Below, in pieces: positions 6,050 through 13,562 of a DNA stretch of 16,186 nucleotides. The DNA is from CAYFLR01 sp964343805 (GTDB lineage Bacteria; Bdellovibrionota_B; Oligoflexia; CAYFLR01), in assembly GCA_964343805.1 (NCBI GenBank), contig CAYFLR010000094.1, forward strand, positions 1 through 16,186. The letters run 5' to 3'. The notes below the pieces were generated by a model. That model made no database searches and was not told the DNA's origin. It saw only the letters and a list, made by a program, of their open reading frames with translations. Within the stretch, counting starts at the first letter, position 1. Every line of letters starts with the position of its first letter. The translations under genes and the position numbers were made by a program.

Positions 6050-6703
6050 ATGGAAATCAAATCACTACTTACCTATGATGATGTAACTCTTTCAATAGAT
6101 TCTAAAGTTCTTCTAGAGAAAGTGCATCTATCCTTTCATACCAACTGCCTCAATGTGATCGTAGGGGGCTCTGGTGCGGGGAAATCTACTCTTCTTAAGT
6201 CTTTACTTGGTTTGTATTCTATAGAGAAAGGGCAAATCCGATTTGCAGGTCAAGAACTCAAGGGGGAGACTCTATCTAAATTTCGCTCTAAAATTGTATA
6301 TATAGGTCAAAGACCCTATTTGGGAGAGGGAACAGTCTGGGAGTCAATGATTATGCCTCTCTCTTATAAGTGCAATCAGCACCTTACTGTAAATCCTGAA
6401 GCCGCTCATGATTATTGCCGAGAATTAAATCTGAACCCATCAATTTTACAGCAAAAAGTAAGTGAATGCTCAGAAGGGGAGCAAAAGCGATTGGCTTTGA
6501 TGAGGGGGCTGCTGCTCCAAAAAGAGATCTTTCTACTGGATGAAATCTCTTCTGGCTTAGATCAGGATAATCAAAAAGTTGTGATGAAGCTAATAAAAAG
6601 CAAGAATATCACCTCTATAGCAGTGACGCATGATGCCTATTGGCAGGAGGAAGCTCACCATACTTTTCGTGTTCAAAATAAGGGTGTGGAGGTGGTGAAA
6701 TGA
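6050..6703 (+). CDS. fetA: ABC transporter ATP-binding protein, iron-export FetA type
   Basis: This 217-residue nucleotide-binding subunit powers the FetB permease encoded next to it; in E. coli FetAB exports iron and helps resist oxidative stress. Walker A is GGSGAGKST (39-47), the Q-loop glutamine is Q87, Walker B is IFLLDE (160-165) with catalytic E165, the D-loop is SGLD (168-171) and the switch His is H194 in VTHD. The signature differs from LSGGQ: it reads CSEGEQ (140-145), with Glu replacing the first Gly. Specificity for iron rests on pairing with a FetB-type permease, not on the ATPase. The stop overlaps the fetB start in ATGA, so the pair is translationally coupled. There is no ribosome binding site before the ATG; a promoter positioned for leaderless transcription lies there instead. 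Confidence 0.86.
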   Translation: MEIKSLLTYDDVTLSIDSKVLLEKVHLSFHTNCLNVIVGGSGAGKSTLLKSLLGLYSIEKGQIRFAGQELKGETLSKFRSKIVYIGQRPYLGEGTVWESMIMPLSYKCNQHLTVNPEAAHDYCRELNLNPSILQQKVSECSEGEQKRLALMRGLLLQKEIFLLDEISSGLDQDNQKVVMKLIKSKNITSIAVTHDAYWQEEAHHTFRVQNKGVEVVK

Positions 6704-7488
6704 TTCATGTCACCTGGGGTGCCTTGGCGTTGATGCTATTGTTGCTCCTCATTCCACTCGCTTTTTTCCGTTATTTATCCATTGAAATTAAGCCTTTATT
6801 GATTGCAGTGACTCGGATGGTGGTTCAACTCTTTTTAGTGGCCTGGTATCTAGAGTATTTATTTGCTTGGAACCTCTGGTGGGTGAATGGGCTCTGGATC
6901 ATGGTGATGGTGGCGGTGGCTAATAATTCCATCTATCAGAGTTTGAAAATACGGTCCTTTAAAGTATGGATGATCATGATGGCGAGCTTATTGCTTTGCA
7001 CCTTTCTCATTTTGGCTTTCATGCTGGGGGTTGCCATTGGTAAAAACTCCATGGGAGAAGCAAGGTACGTCATTCCCATTGCCGGTATGCTGCTTGGTAA
7101 CGGTCTTCGCAGTATTATAATCGCTATGGAGAGGTTTTATGCTGATATTCTAAAGAATGAAGAGCCTTATATAACTACTCTCTCCTTAGGAGCTTCTTTT
7201 CAAGAAGCGACATTGCCTTACTTTAGGCAGGCTGCTCGTTCTGCTTTTACTCCAGCTATTTCATCAATGGCCACCATCGGGCTGGTATTCCTACCAGGGA
7301 TGATGACCGGACAAATTCTTGGTGGAGCAGACCCTATGACGGCTATCAAATACCAAATTTGTATTTTTATTGGGATCTTAGTTCATACCGTCCTCTCAGT
7401 GGCCACCACCATTTTTGCCAGTCGGCAAATTCTGTTTAATACCAATTACATACTTATTAAAAGTTTCTTTGATACACAAAAAATTTAG
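6700..7488 (+). CDS. fetB: ABC transporter permease, iron-export FetB type (UPF0014 family)
   Basis: A 262-residue inner-membrane permease with about seven hydrophobic helices. It contains the conserved family core: VTRMVVQL near 37-44, VANNSIYQS near 73-81, IAGMLLGNGL (127-136), SLGASFQEA near 162-170, then ARSAFTPAI, FLPGMMTGQILGGADP and KYQICIF in the second half. With FetA it should form an exporter, in E. coli linked to iron efflux. The length matches the family. It begins in the ATGA overlap with fetA. No terminator follows; the stop lies only 8 bp before the -35 of the htpG promoter, so some read-through into htpG is likely. Confidence 0.9.
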   Translation: MIHVTWGALALMLLLLLIPLAFFRYLSIEIKPLLIAVTRMVVQLFLVAWYLEYLFAWNLWWVNGLWIMVMVAVANNSIYQSLKIRSFKVWMIMMASLLLCTFLILAFMLGVAIGKNSMGEARYVIPIAGMLLGNGLRSIIIAMERFYADILKNEEPYITTLSLGASFQEATLPYFRQAARSAFTPAISSMATIGLVFLPGMMTGQILGGADPMTAIKYQICIFIGILVHTVLSVATTIFASRQILFNTNYILIKSFFDTQKI

Positions 7489-7496
7489 TTCCAGGG

Positions 7497-7524
7497 TTGA
7501 CATTTTTTCAATCAGCCCCATGTT
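7497..7524 (+). promoter_or_regulatory. Heat-shock (sigma-32 type) promoter of htpG
   Basis: TTGACA (7497-7502) is followed after 13 bp by CCCCATGTT (7516-7524), close to the sigma-32 -10 consensus CCCCATNTA. A C-rich -10 with this spacing upstream of a heat-shock gene is characteristic. The -35 also fits sigma-70, but no good TATAAT-like hexamer lies at 16-18 bp. The start expected near 7530 leaves a leader of about 35 nt. Confidence 0.72.
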
Positions 7525-7564
7525 AAATCTCTGTTACGTTCTAATAATTGCTTGGAGGAAGAAA

Positions 7565-9475
7565 ATGGCAGCATCGAAACAAACTCATCAATTTAAGACT
7601 GAAATTAATCAGCTTTTAGACCTGATTGTTAATTCCCTATATTCAAATCGAGAAATCTTTTTACGTGAATTGGTATCCAATGCTTCTGATGCGATCAACC
7701 GTTTGCGTTTTCAGGCCCAAACCAAGCCTGAGCTGGTGGGAGATGATGCTGATTTTCATATTCGCTTAAACCTAGATAAGGAAAAGAATACTTTAGAAAT
7801 CGTGGACAATGGTATCGGTATGACTGAGCAAGAGGTGATGGACAACATCGGTACTGTTGCTAAAAGTGGAACTGAAGCCTTTTTGGAAATGGCTAAAAAA
7901 GCCAAAGATAAGAGTGGTTTAAGTGCGGATCTGATTGGTCAGTTTGGAGTTGGTTTTTACAGTTCTTTTATGGTGGCTGAAAAAGTGACGCTGATCACAC
8001 GGGCGGCTGGAGAAGAAACCGCCACTAAATGGGAGTCCACTGGAGATGGATCCTATACGATAGAAGAAAGTAAGCGAGAAGGGCGTGGTACATCTATCTT
8101 ACTGCACCTGAAAAAACCTGAAAAAGATGAGCAAGACTTTACTGAGGAGTGGGTGGTTCGCTCTATAATTAAAAATCACTCTGATTTTGTTAGCTATCCA
8201 ATCAAAATGGAAGTGGAAAGAAATGAGCCTGAGCTAGATGAAGAAGGGAAGCCTATTGAAGGAAAAACCAAAACAGTGGTTAACGATGAAACTCTCAATT
8301 CCATGAAGGCGATTTGGGCTAAAGATAAGAAGGATGTGACTAAAGAAGAGTATGATGAGTTTTATAAACATGTAAGTCATGACTGGAATCCTCCTTTAAA
8401 TCATATCCATTTAAAAATGGAAGGTGTCACAGAGTATCAAGCTCTCCTTTACATTCCTTCCATTGCTCCTTTTGATCTATTTCAAAGAGATCATCAACAT
8501 GGTGTGAGCCTCTACTGCCGACGTGTTTTCATTATGAAAGACTGTAAAGAACTCATGCCTGAATATCTTCGTTTTGTAAAAGGTGTGGTTGATGCTGCCG
8601 ATCTTAATCTTAATGTAAGCCGCGAAATCTTACAGCAAGATAGCCTAGTAAAAAACATCCGTAAGAACTTAGTTAAAAAGGTTATGGATCAGCTGAAGAA
8701 AATGGATAGTAAGGATTATGAAACCTTCTGGAATGCCTTTGGTCAAGTGATGAAAGAGGGTGTCCATACCGATCATGAAAATAAAGAGAAGCTGGCGGAT
8801 CTGCTTAGATACAAAACCACCACCTCTGATGAGTGGGTTTCTTTAGAAGAGTATAAGAAGAGAATGCAACCTGATCAAAAAGAGATCTATTACTTAACTG
8901 GTGAGACTCTGGGTTCTCTTAAAAATAGCCCTCTTCTCGAAGTTTTAAAAGAGAAAGGGTATGAAGTTCTTCTTATGACAGAGCCAGTTGATGAGTGGGT
9001 TGTTCAATCATTACCCGAGTACCAAGGTACTCCTCTTAAGAGTGCTGAAAAGGGTGATTTGGAATTTGATAAAGTAGACGATAAAAAGAAAGAAGAACTT
9101 TCAGATCTTTTTGAATATGTGAAAAAAGAGCTAGAAGCCCATGTCAAAGAGGTTCGACCTTCTGTTCGGATGAGTGGATCTATCTCCTGTCTAACTGGTG
9201 ACGCCTATGATATGAGTGGCTACATGGAGAAAATCTTAAAAGCCACTGGTCAAACAGCACCAGATAATAAACGAGTCTTAGAGCTCAATATGAACCATCC
9301 TGTGCTCACTAAGATGAAATCCATTCATGAGAAAGAGAAAGAAAATCCTATTCTTAAAGACTATTGTGCGTTATTATTTGATTTAGCAGTCATTGGTGAG
9401 GGCGGTAAGGTGAGTGATCCTTCAAAGTTCAACCGACTCGTTGGAGAACTCATGTCGAATGCTTTAAATAGCTAA
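7565..9475 (+). CDS. htpG: Molecular chaperone HtpG (bacterial Hsp90)
   Basis: The cytosolic ATP-dependent chaperone, 636 residues, close to the usual HtpG length. The N-terminal GHKL ATPase domain shows the family opening FKTEINQLLDLIVNSLYSN, catalytic E35 in FLRELVSNASDA, N39, the ATP-binding DNGIGM (81-86), and the glycine-rich lid end GQFGVGFYSSF (125-135). Typical middle-domain blocks follow, such as APFDLF, GVSLYCRRVFI and LNVSREILQQ with the ATP-contacting Arg. The C-terminal dimerisation domain ends in NALNS, without the eukaryotic MEEVD. I chose the ATG at 7565 because GGAGG (7554-7558) lies 6 nt before it and the protein then starts as the family does; an in-frame ATG at 7415 lies inside fetB and is rejected. 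A heat-shock-type promoter precedes the gene and a strong terminator follows. Confidence 0.98.
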   Translation: MAASKQTHQFKTEINQLLDLIVNSLYSNREIFLRELVSNASDAINRLRFQAQTKPELVGDDADFHIRLNLDKEKNTLEIVDNGIGMTEQEVMDNIGTVAKSGTEAFLEMAKKAKDKSGLSADLIGQFGVGFYSSFMVAEKVTLITRAAGEETATKWESTGDGSYTIEESKREGRGTSILLHLKKPEKDEQDFTEEWVVRSIIKNHSDFVSYPIKMEVERNEPELDEEGKPIEGKTKTVVNDETLNSMKAIWAKDKKDVTKEEYDEFYKHVSHDWNPPLNHIHLKMEGVTEYQALLYIPSIAPFDLFQRDHQHGVSLYCRRVFIMKDCKELMPEYLRFVKGVVDAADLNLNVSREILQQDSLVKNIRKNLVKKVMDQLKKMDSKDYETFWNAFGQVMKEGVHTDHENKEKLADLLRYKTTTSDEWVSLEEYKKRMQPDQKEIYYLTGETLGSLKNSPLLEVLKEKGYEVLLMTEPVDEWVVQSLPEYQGTPLKSAEKGDLEFDKVDDKKKEELSDLFEYVKKELEAHVKEVRPSVRMSGSISCLTGDAYDMSGYMEKILKATGQTAPDNKRVLELNMNHPVLTKMKSIHEKEKENPILKDYCALLFDLAVIGEGGKVSDPSKFNRLVGELMSNALNS

Positions 9476-9505
9476 GAAAGTAAGAAAGTACAGAAGATTC
9501 AAATC

Positions 9506-9539
9506 AAAGGCTGCAGCTTCGGTTGTAGCCTTTTTTTTT
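9506..9539 (+). terminator. Rho-independent terminator of htpG
   Basis: AAAGGCTGCA (9506-9515) pairs with TGTAGCCTTT (9524-9533) across an 8-nt loop, with one G-U pair. The hairpin runs directly into nine consecutive T residues (9531-9539). It begins about 30 nt after the htpG stop. Confidence 0.9.
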
Positions 9540-9582
9540 GCCCTAAATTGAATCTTGAATCCTGGAATGAGGAGAGGAGTCT

Positions 9583-10392
9583 ATGGAAGAGTATGAAGAG
9601 GTTGATCTGTCTCGATCTTTAGCTACTAAACTTGACCCGAAACAGATTCACATGGGGCTTAAACATGTGATGGCCGATGAAAAATTTGAAAATCACCTGT
9701 CTAAGAAAAGGGAAATTGACTTAGTTGTTGAAGGAGCGCCCATTCGAGGAATGTTGGAGTTAGCCGAACGACCCGGCCAAGTGCTATTTACCTCAGAAGA
9801 TATGCCTGAAGAGGCCAAGGCTGGAGACTCTCTCTTTTTAATTTTTGAGGAGGGAGATATTCAGTATATTTCTCCTGTAGTGGTGAAAGAGGCAAACGAG
9901 CAGCAAATAACCGTAGGACCCCAAGAGGTGAGAGCAGACCGCCGTTTTAAAACGAAACGCTCTATAACTGTATTTGTTGTGCCTGATGAGTTGAAAGAGG
10001 AGCTCAGAGGGGGAGGAGTCGGTGTGGTTAGAAAGTTTATGAGCACTCGAACCACCATGACCAAAAAGGGACTTCTAGTTCAAGAGTACTTTGATGAAAT
10101 TGGAGAGAGTATTGACCCTGCCACCAAGATAGTGGGAGCGCAAATCCATAAAGCCACATTGCTTGACTTTAGTTTGGGGGGGCTTAAACTAGAAGTGAAG
10201 GGTGAAGGTGCTGTTCATGATTTTGATCGAAATGGCGGCATGCTCTATATCACTATGAACATTCCGATTGCCCTCGTTCAAAGAACAGTGAATCTCTTTG
10301 CTTTTGTTAGAAATATCCACGAAGTGAATGATTCCAAATTTTTTGCTCACTGTACTTTTATAGATAAATTACAAGCCAACTTTCTTAGATAA
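9583..10392 (+). CDS. PilZ-like protein with stretched motif spacing
   Basis: A 269-residue protein with no signal peptide or membrane segment. It has two sequence marks of a PilZ c-di-GMP-binding domain: RADRR (117-121), fitting RxxxR, and DFSLGG (195-200), fitting [DN]xSxxG. The N-terminal 115 residues look like a YcgR-type N-terminal beta domain preceded by a helical lead (1-45). The two motifs are about 74 residues apart, whereas 20-30 is usual, so about 45 residues (roughly 135-185, with a GGG turn and a basic stretch) are inserted. If real, it would be a c-di-GMP effector for motility or surface behaviour, which suits the nearby signalling genes. GAGGAG lies about 5 nt before the ATG. 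It follows the htpG terminator and converges on the next gene with 10 nt between stops. Confidence 0.66.
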   Translation: MEEYEEVDLSRSLATKLDPKQIHMGLKHVMADEKFENHLSKKREIDLVVEGAPIRGMLELAERPGQVLFTSEDMPEEAKAGDSLFLIFEEGDIQYISPVVVKEANEQQITVGPQEVRADRRFKTKRSITVFVVPDELKEELRGGGVGVVRKFMSTRTTMTKKGLLVQEYFDEIGESIDPATKIVGAQIHKATLLDFSLGGLKLEVKGEGAVHDFDRNGGMLYITMNIPIALVQRTVNLFAFVRNIHEVNDSKFFAHCTFIDKLQANFLR

Positions 10393-10402
10393 AAATTTCT
10401 AT

Positions 10403-11671
10403 CTATTGCCGAATTAAATATTCGATCAGAGTGATCATGGTCTGTTTTGTGGCACCTTGAGATAGGCTAGAGATTCGCCGGCCATTCATAAAGAGGGTCG
10501 GGGTATAGGAGATTCCCATACGGTTTCCTTCATCGGTTTCCTCTTTAACCATTTTAGGTCCTTCTCCTGTGAGGCAGGTTTTAAACTTGTTCTGATCGAT
10601 TTGTGGATTGGCTGCCAATTTGTCTAAGAAGCTTTGAGATAGATAAGATTGATTGGCAAAAATGCGGTCATGGAAAGCCCAAAACTTACCTTGGCGAAAA
10701 GCACAGAAAGAGTAAATAGCTGATTTACAGGCCAGTTCATGCATTTTACGGGTGATTTTATCATTGCAATTTTGATCAAGAGGGTAGTGTTTATAAATCA
10801 CTCTCACTTTCCCTGGGTAAGCTTTCTTAAGATCATTCAGCGTGTCTGCCATTCTTTGACAGTAGCCACATTGAAAATCACTCACATCAACGATAGTTAC
10901 AGGAGCATTGTCAGGGCCTTTTGAGGGAGAATTTTGAGTGGCGAAGCTTTCAATACTGAGTCGGTTAAAATCAGCAATAAGTTTTTCTTGCGGGCTTAAA
11001 GAGGGTTGATTCGGTTTGGGGCTCGATTTTTTCTGCGGGCTCTTTTTTACCACTTTTTTAGTGGTTTGTTTGCTGGCCAGCTGGGCCCTATAATTATTCG
11101 AAATCAGATTGTTAACCCATAAAGTCGATCCAGTTGAAATAATCAGAATCAATCCCAGAATAAAAAGTCCCGCTGAGACTTGACCGTTTACAAATTGAAA
11201 GGCTCCTAGCAGGGTTTCTTTGAAGTTCTTTTTAAGGGCTAAGAAACCGGCTACCACCATGATAAGAATACAGACATAGAGTAAAATACACATGAGGCAG
11301 AGGGTGCCGATTTTAACAAAACTCACCACTCCCATATAGAGCGAAAAGACGAGCATCGTGAGAGAAATCAACCATCCGAGTGAGAGAAAAGATTCTTTAT
11401 GTTTTGACTTGAGAGTGAGGCCTGTCACTAAAAGGAGGAATAAGAAGAGATAGGCAAACATACCCAAGGCAGCCACTGGAATGCCAGCTATAGCTGAGTA
11501 AGCACTGGCGGCTACTTCATCACAGTTAAAACTGGCATTAATGGTACAAAAGCTTTGCTCTTTGGGATGCAAAATGTGGATTTTATGATGGAGAAACATG
11601 AGATAGAGGGAATCAAAGAAGGCCACTAAGTTGGTAGCAAGGAATATATATAGCCAATGAGTCTTACGCAT
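10403..11671 (-). CDS. VKOR-DsbA fusion: membrane quinone-linked thiol oxidase with periplasmic thioredoxin domain
   Basis: A 422-residue fusion that should make disulfides in exported proteins and pass electrons to quinone, combining the jobs of DsbA and DsbB. The VKOR domain (about 1-150) has membrane helices near 7-27, 60-85, 97-119 and 122-146, the loop cysteine pair C42/C50, the conserved SAIAGIPVAALG segment (59-70) and the redox pair C125/C128 in TLCLMC. Another helix (about 165-188) leads to a Lys/Ser/Pro-rich linker (200-225). The DsbA-like domain follows, with FQCGYC (C268/C271) and a cis-Pro at P391 in YTPTLFMNGR. Four more cysteines in that domain (C302, C315, C323, C366) exceed the minimal set and may form structural disulfides. 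GGAG lies 8 nt before the ATG. VKOR-thioredoxin fusions are known in several phyla; this one matches that layout. Confidence 0.92.
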   Translation of the reverse strand: MRKTHWLYIFLATNLVAFFDSLYLMFLHHKIHILHPKEQSFCTINASFNCDEVAASAYSAIAGIPVAALGMFAYLFLFLLLVTGLTLKSKHKESFLSLGWLISLTMLVFSLYMGVVSFVKIGTLCLMCILLYVCILIMVVAGFLALKKNFKETLLGAFQFVNGQVSAGLFILGLILIISTGSTLWVNNLISNNYRAQLASKQTTKKVVKKSPQKKSSPKPNQPSLSPQEKLIADFNRLSIESFATQNSPSKGPDNAPVTIVDVSDFQCGYCQRMADTLNDLKKAYPGKVRVIYKHYPLDQNCNDKITRKMHELACKSAIYSFCAFRQGKFWAFHDRIFANQSYLSQSFLDKLAANPQIDQNKFKTCLTGEGPKMVKEETDEGNRMGISYTPTLFMNGRRISSLSQGATKQTMITLIEYLIRQ

Positions 11672-11784
11672 TTTTCTAGCTCCTTAAGATTAGGTCAAAT
11701 TTGCATTCAAAAAGATATCAAATTCAAATTGTTATGGGAACGAAAATTATTAACTTTTCCCTGGAATCACTCCTCACCTTGCAC

Positions 11785-11813
11785 TGGATTTTGGCTTAAT
11801 AAAATGGTAGATT
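11785..11813 (+). promoter_or_regulatory. Predicted promoter of the envelope operon, similar to that of fetAB
   Basis: TGGATT (11785-11790) and TAGATT (11808-11813) are 17 bp apart, with the -10 ending 9 nt before the ATG. The surrounding bases match the fetA upstream region: CTGGA-Y-TTTT at the -35 and TA-K-ATTCCGTC at and after the -10. No Shine-Dalgarno sequence is visible. An alternative reading is TTGCAC (11779-11784) with TAAAAT (11800-11805), but that spacer is only 15 bp. Confidence 0.4.
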
Positions 11814-11822
11814 CCGTCCACC

Positions 11823-13562
11823 ATGTTTGACAATGCCCTATTTAAACTGCTGGTTCTTGCTCTGTTCCTTTTCGCCCCTTTAGAAGCGGCCAAAGTAAAG
11901 AAATGGAATAAGAAAAGTTGCCGTAAACACCTTCCCACCCTTAAGCAGAGTGTTGAGGCTAAGTGGAATGCTAAAGTTGGCATCCAAATTGGAATCTGTC
12001 TTTATTTTACTAAAAAATACCGTGAGGCTCTCAAGCATCTGGATCGATTTAAAACTGATCCGAAATATGGCACCACTGTTCAACTCTTTCGAGCTCGCGT
12101 TTTCCTCAAACAAGGAAAAGAAGATACCGCCTGGAAAACTCTGCAAAAAGTTATTAAATCCTCAGCTCCTCATTGGGTTTTTGGTTTTTACTTTTTAGGG
12201 GAATACTATCGTAAGATTGGCAAGAAAAAGCTCGCCAAGAAGTTCTATAAAACTTTTATTAAAGAAGTTAAGAACGCCAAGAAGGTCAAAGATATCCTTG
12301 AGCCCCCTGAATTTAAATTAAAAGAAACCAAGAAACTTTATAAAAAAGCTAAAAAACGAGTCAGAAAGAAGAAAAAGAAAAAACGAACCATCAAAGAGCA
12401 GCAGTGGGATGTGAATGCACCCATCGCTTCCAAAAAAGAGGATCCAGGAGTTTGGAAATATATCTATCTTTCAGGAAGATTGCATTTGGAGGGAGATTGG
12501 AAAAAAGAGAAAGCTCCCGATATGACACAGTATGTGTTAAAGGATTCCTGGTCTATGGAGGAAGTTTTGGGCCAAGCCTTCACTTTTGGAGCTGGCCCTA
12601 TAGAGACTGCTCAACTGGTGACTCGGGCCGAATTTAATTTTTATAGCAATTGGCTCACAGAGGATACTTTAATTTATCGGTATTTTGAGGAAGATAATGC
12701 CGATTTTTTCTTTCAATGGGATTACTGGCAGTACACCCCGCACATCATGTTAGATCAGTTTGTAAACTTATCAGCTTGGAAGCTAGGTTATCAGTACTCT
12801 TTTGCTCGAACCTTTACCTCCTACACCTATTATCCAGTGGGACTAAATGAAGCTAGCCGGGGCTATCAGCGCATCTTTGGAAACGAATATATAATTCCTT
12901 GGGTCTCGGTAATTTACGCTGAGGACTTTCGAACTCGTTTTTTTTATCGACTGGATTACACCCCAGAGTTTGTTAATATCCTGGCTTCTCATCGAAACTG
13001 GTCTCTACATTTAAGCCAGGATATCTTTTTTCCCACTTCTCATGCTAACCTTTACTTCGAATTTTATTATGAAATGGCCCTCTACGAAGCCTCTTTGATG
13101 GATCATTATAATGTGGGAGGGGTTTTAGCGGGTGATCTACTGGTGGCAGATAGTTGGTACTTTCGCTTAATTCTTGGACTTCAATACAACAACTTCAAGG
13201 ATGTTCGTCTCCGCTATCAATATTTTGGTGAACAAGCAGGGGCGCTCCAGGACAAAGACCCATTTGCAACACCAGAAGATCCTCTATTTGAAGTCAATGA
13301 GGTAAAACTGAGGCTCTATGATTTTAATAGTGAGCTCAATGTGGCTTGGACATTTTTTGATTATCATCAACTCCGCATTTCGCTCTTTATCCAACAGAGT
13401 ATTGGGGTTCCTGAATACTTAAATCCACAGATTCAAGAGCAAGAAGAGTTGACGGATTATGATTATTTTGATTTTGGAGCTGGTATAGTATACCGCTTTA
13501 CCTATCCAGATCCTGATTTAATAAGAAGAAAGGCAAAGTATGGATTCTTTGGGCTTTTTTAA
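11823..13562 (+). CDS. Exported protein with TPR-like N-terminus and predicted outer-membrane beta-barrel C-terminus
   Basis: I do not recognise a named family. The 579-residue product starts with a Sec signal peptide: hydrophobic core 5-20, likely cleavage near LEAA-K at 23-24. Residues about 35-155 are helical and resemble two or three TPR units, with alternating Ala/Gly/Tyr patterns such as YREALKHLDRF. A very basic stretch follows (170-190, including seven Lys in a run broken only at its ends by Arg). From about 210 to the end the sequence alternates polar and aromatic residues in strand-sized segments rich in Tyr, Trp and Phe, as in outer-membrane barrels, and it ends in a terminal Phe as the BAM signal does. 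It is the first gene of a three-gene operon and overlaps the protease by 23 bp. A periplasmic docking role for the TPR part is inference. Confidence 0.72.
   Translation: MFDNALFKLLVLALFLFAPLEAAKVKKWNKKSCRKHLPTLKQSVEAKWNAKVGIQIGICLYFTKKYREALKHLDRFKTDPKYGTTVQLFRARVFLKQGKEDTAWKTLQKVIKSSAPHWVFGFYFLGEYYRKIGKKKLAKKFYKTFIKEVKNAKKVKDILEPPEFKLKETKKLYKKAKKRVRKKKKKKRTIKEQQWDVNAPIASKKEDPGVWKYIYLSGRLHLEGDWKKEKAPDMTQYVLKDSWSMEEVLGQAFTFGAGPIETAQLVTRAEFNFYSNWLTEDTLIYRYFEEDNADFFFQWDYWQYTPHIMLDQFVNLSAWKLGYQYSFARTFTSYTYYPVGLNEASRGYQRIFGNEYIIPWVSVIYAEDFRTRFFYRLDYTPEFVNILASHRNWSLHLSQDIFFPTSHANLYFEFYYEMALYEASLMDHYNVGGVLAGDLLVADSWYFRLILGLQYNNFKDVRLRYQYFGEQAGALQDKDPFATPEDPLFEVNEVKLRLYDFNSELNVAWTFFDYHQLRISLFIQQSIGVPEYLNPQIQEQEELTDYDYFDFGAGIVYRFTYPDPDLIRRKAKYGFFGLF

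Noticed and set aside
7415..7564. Longer HtpG starting 50 codons upstream
   Set aside because: The extension lies inside fetB and the promoter region, does not resemble HtpG, and the ATG at 7565 has a strong GGAGG site.
11779..11805. TTGCAC/TAAAAT as the promoter of the envelope operon
   Set aside because: The 15-bp spacer is short; the arrangement shared with fetA fits better, though both could contribute.
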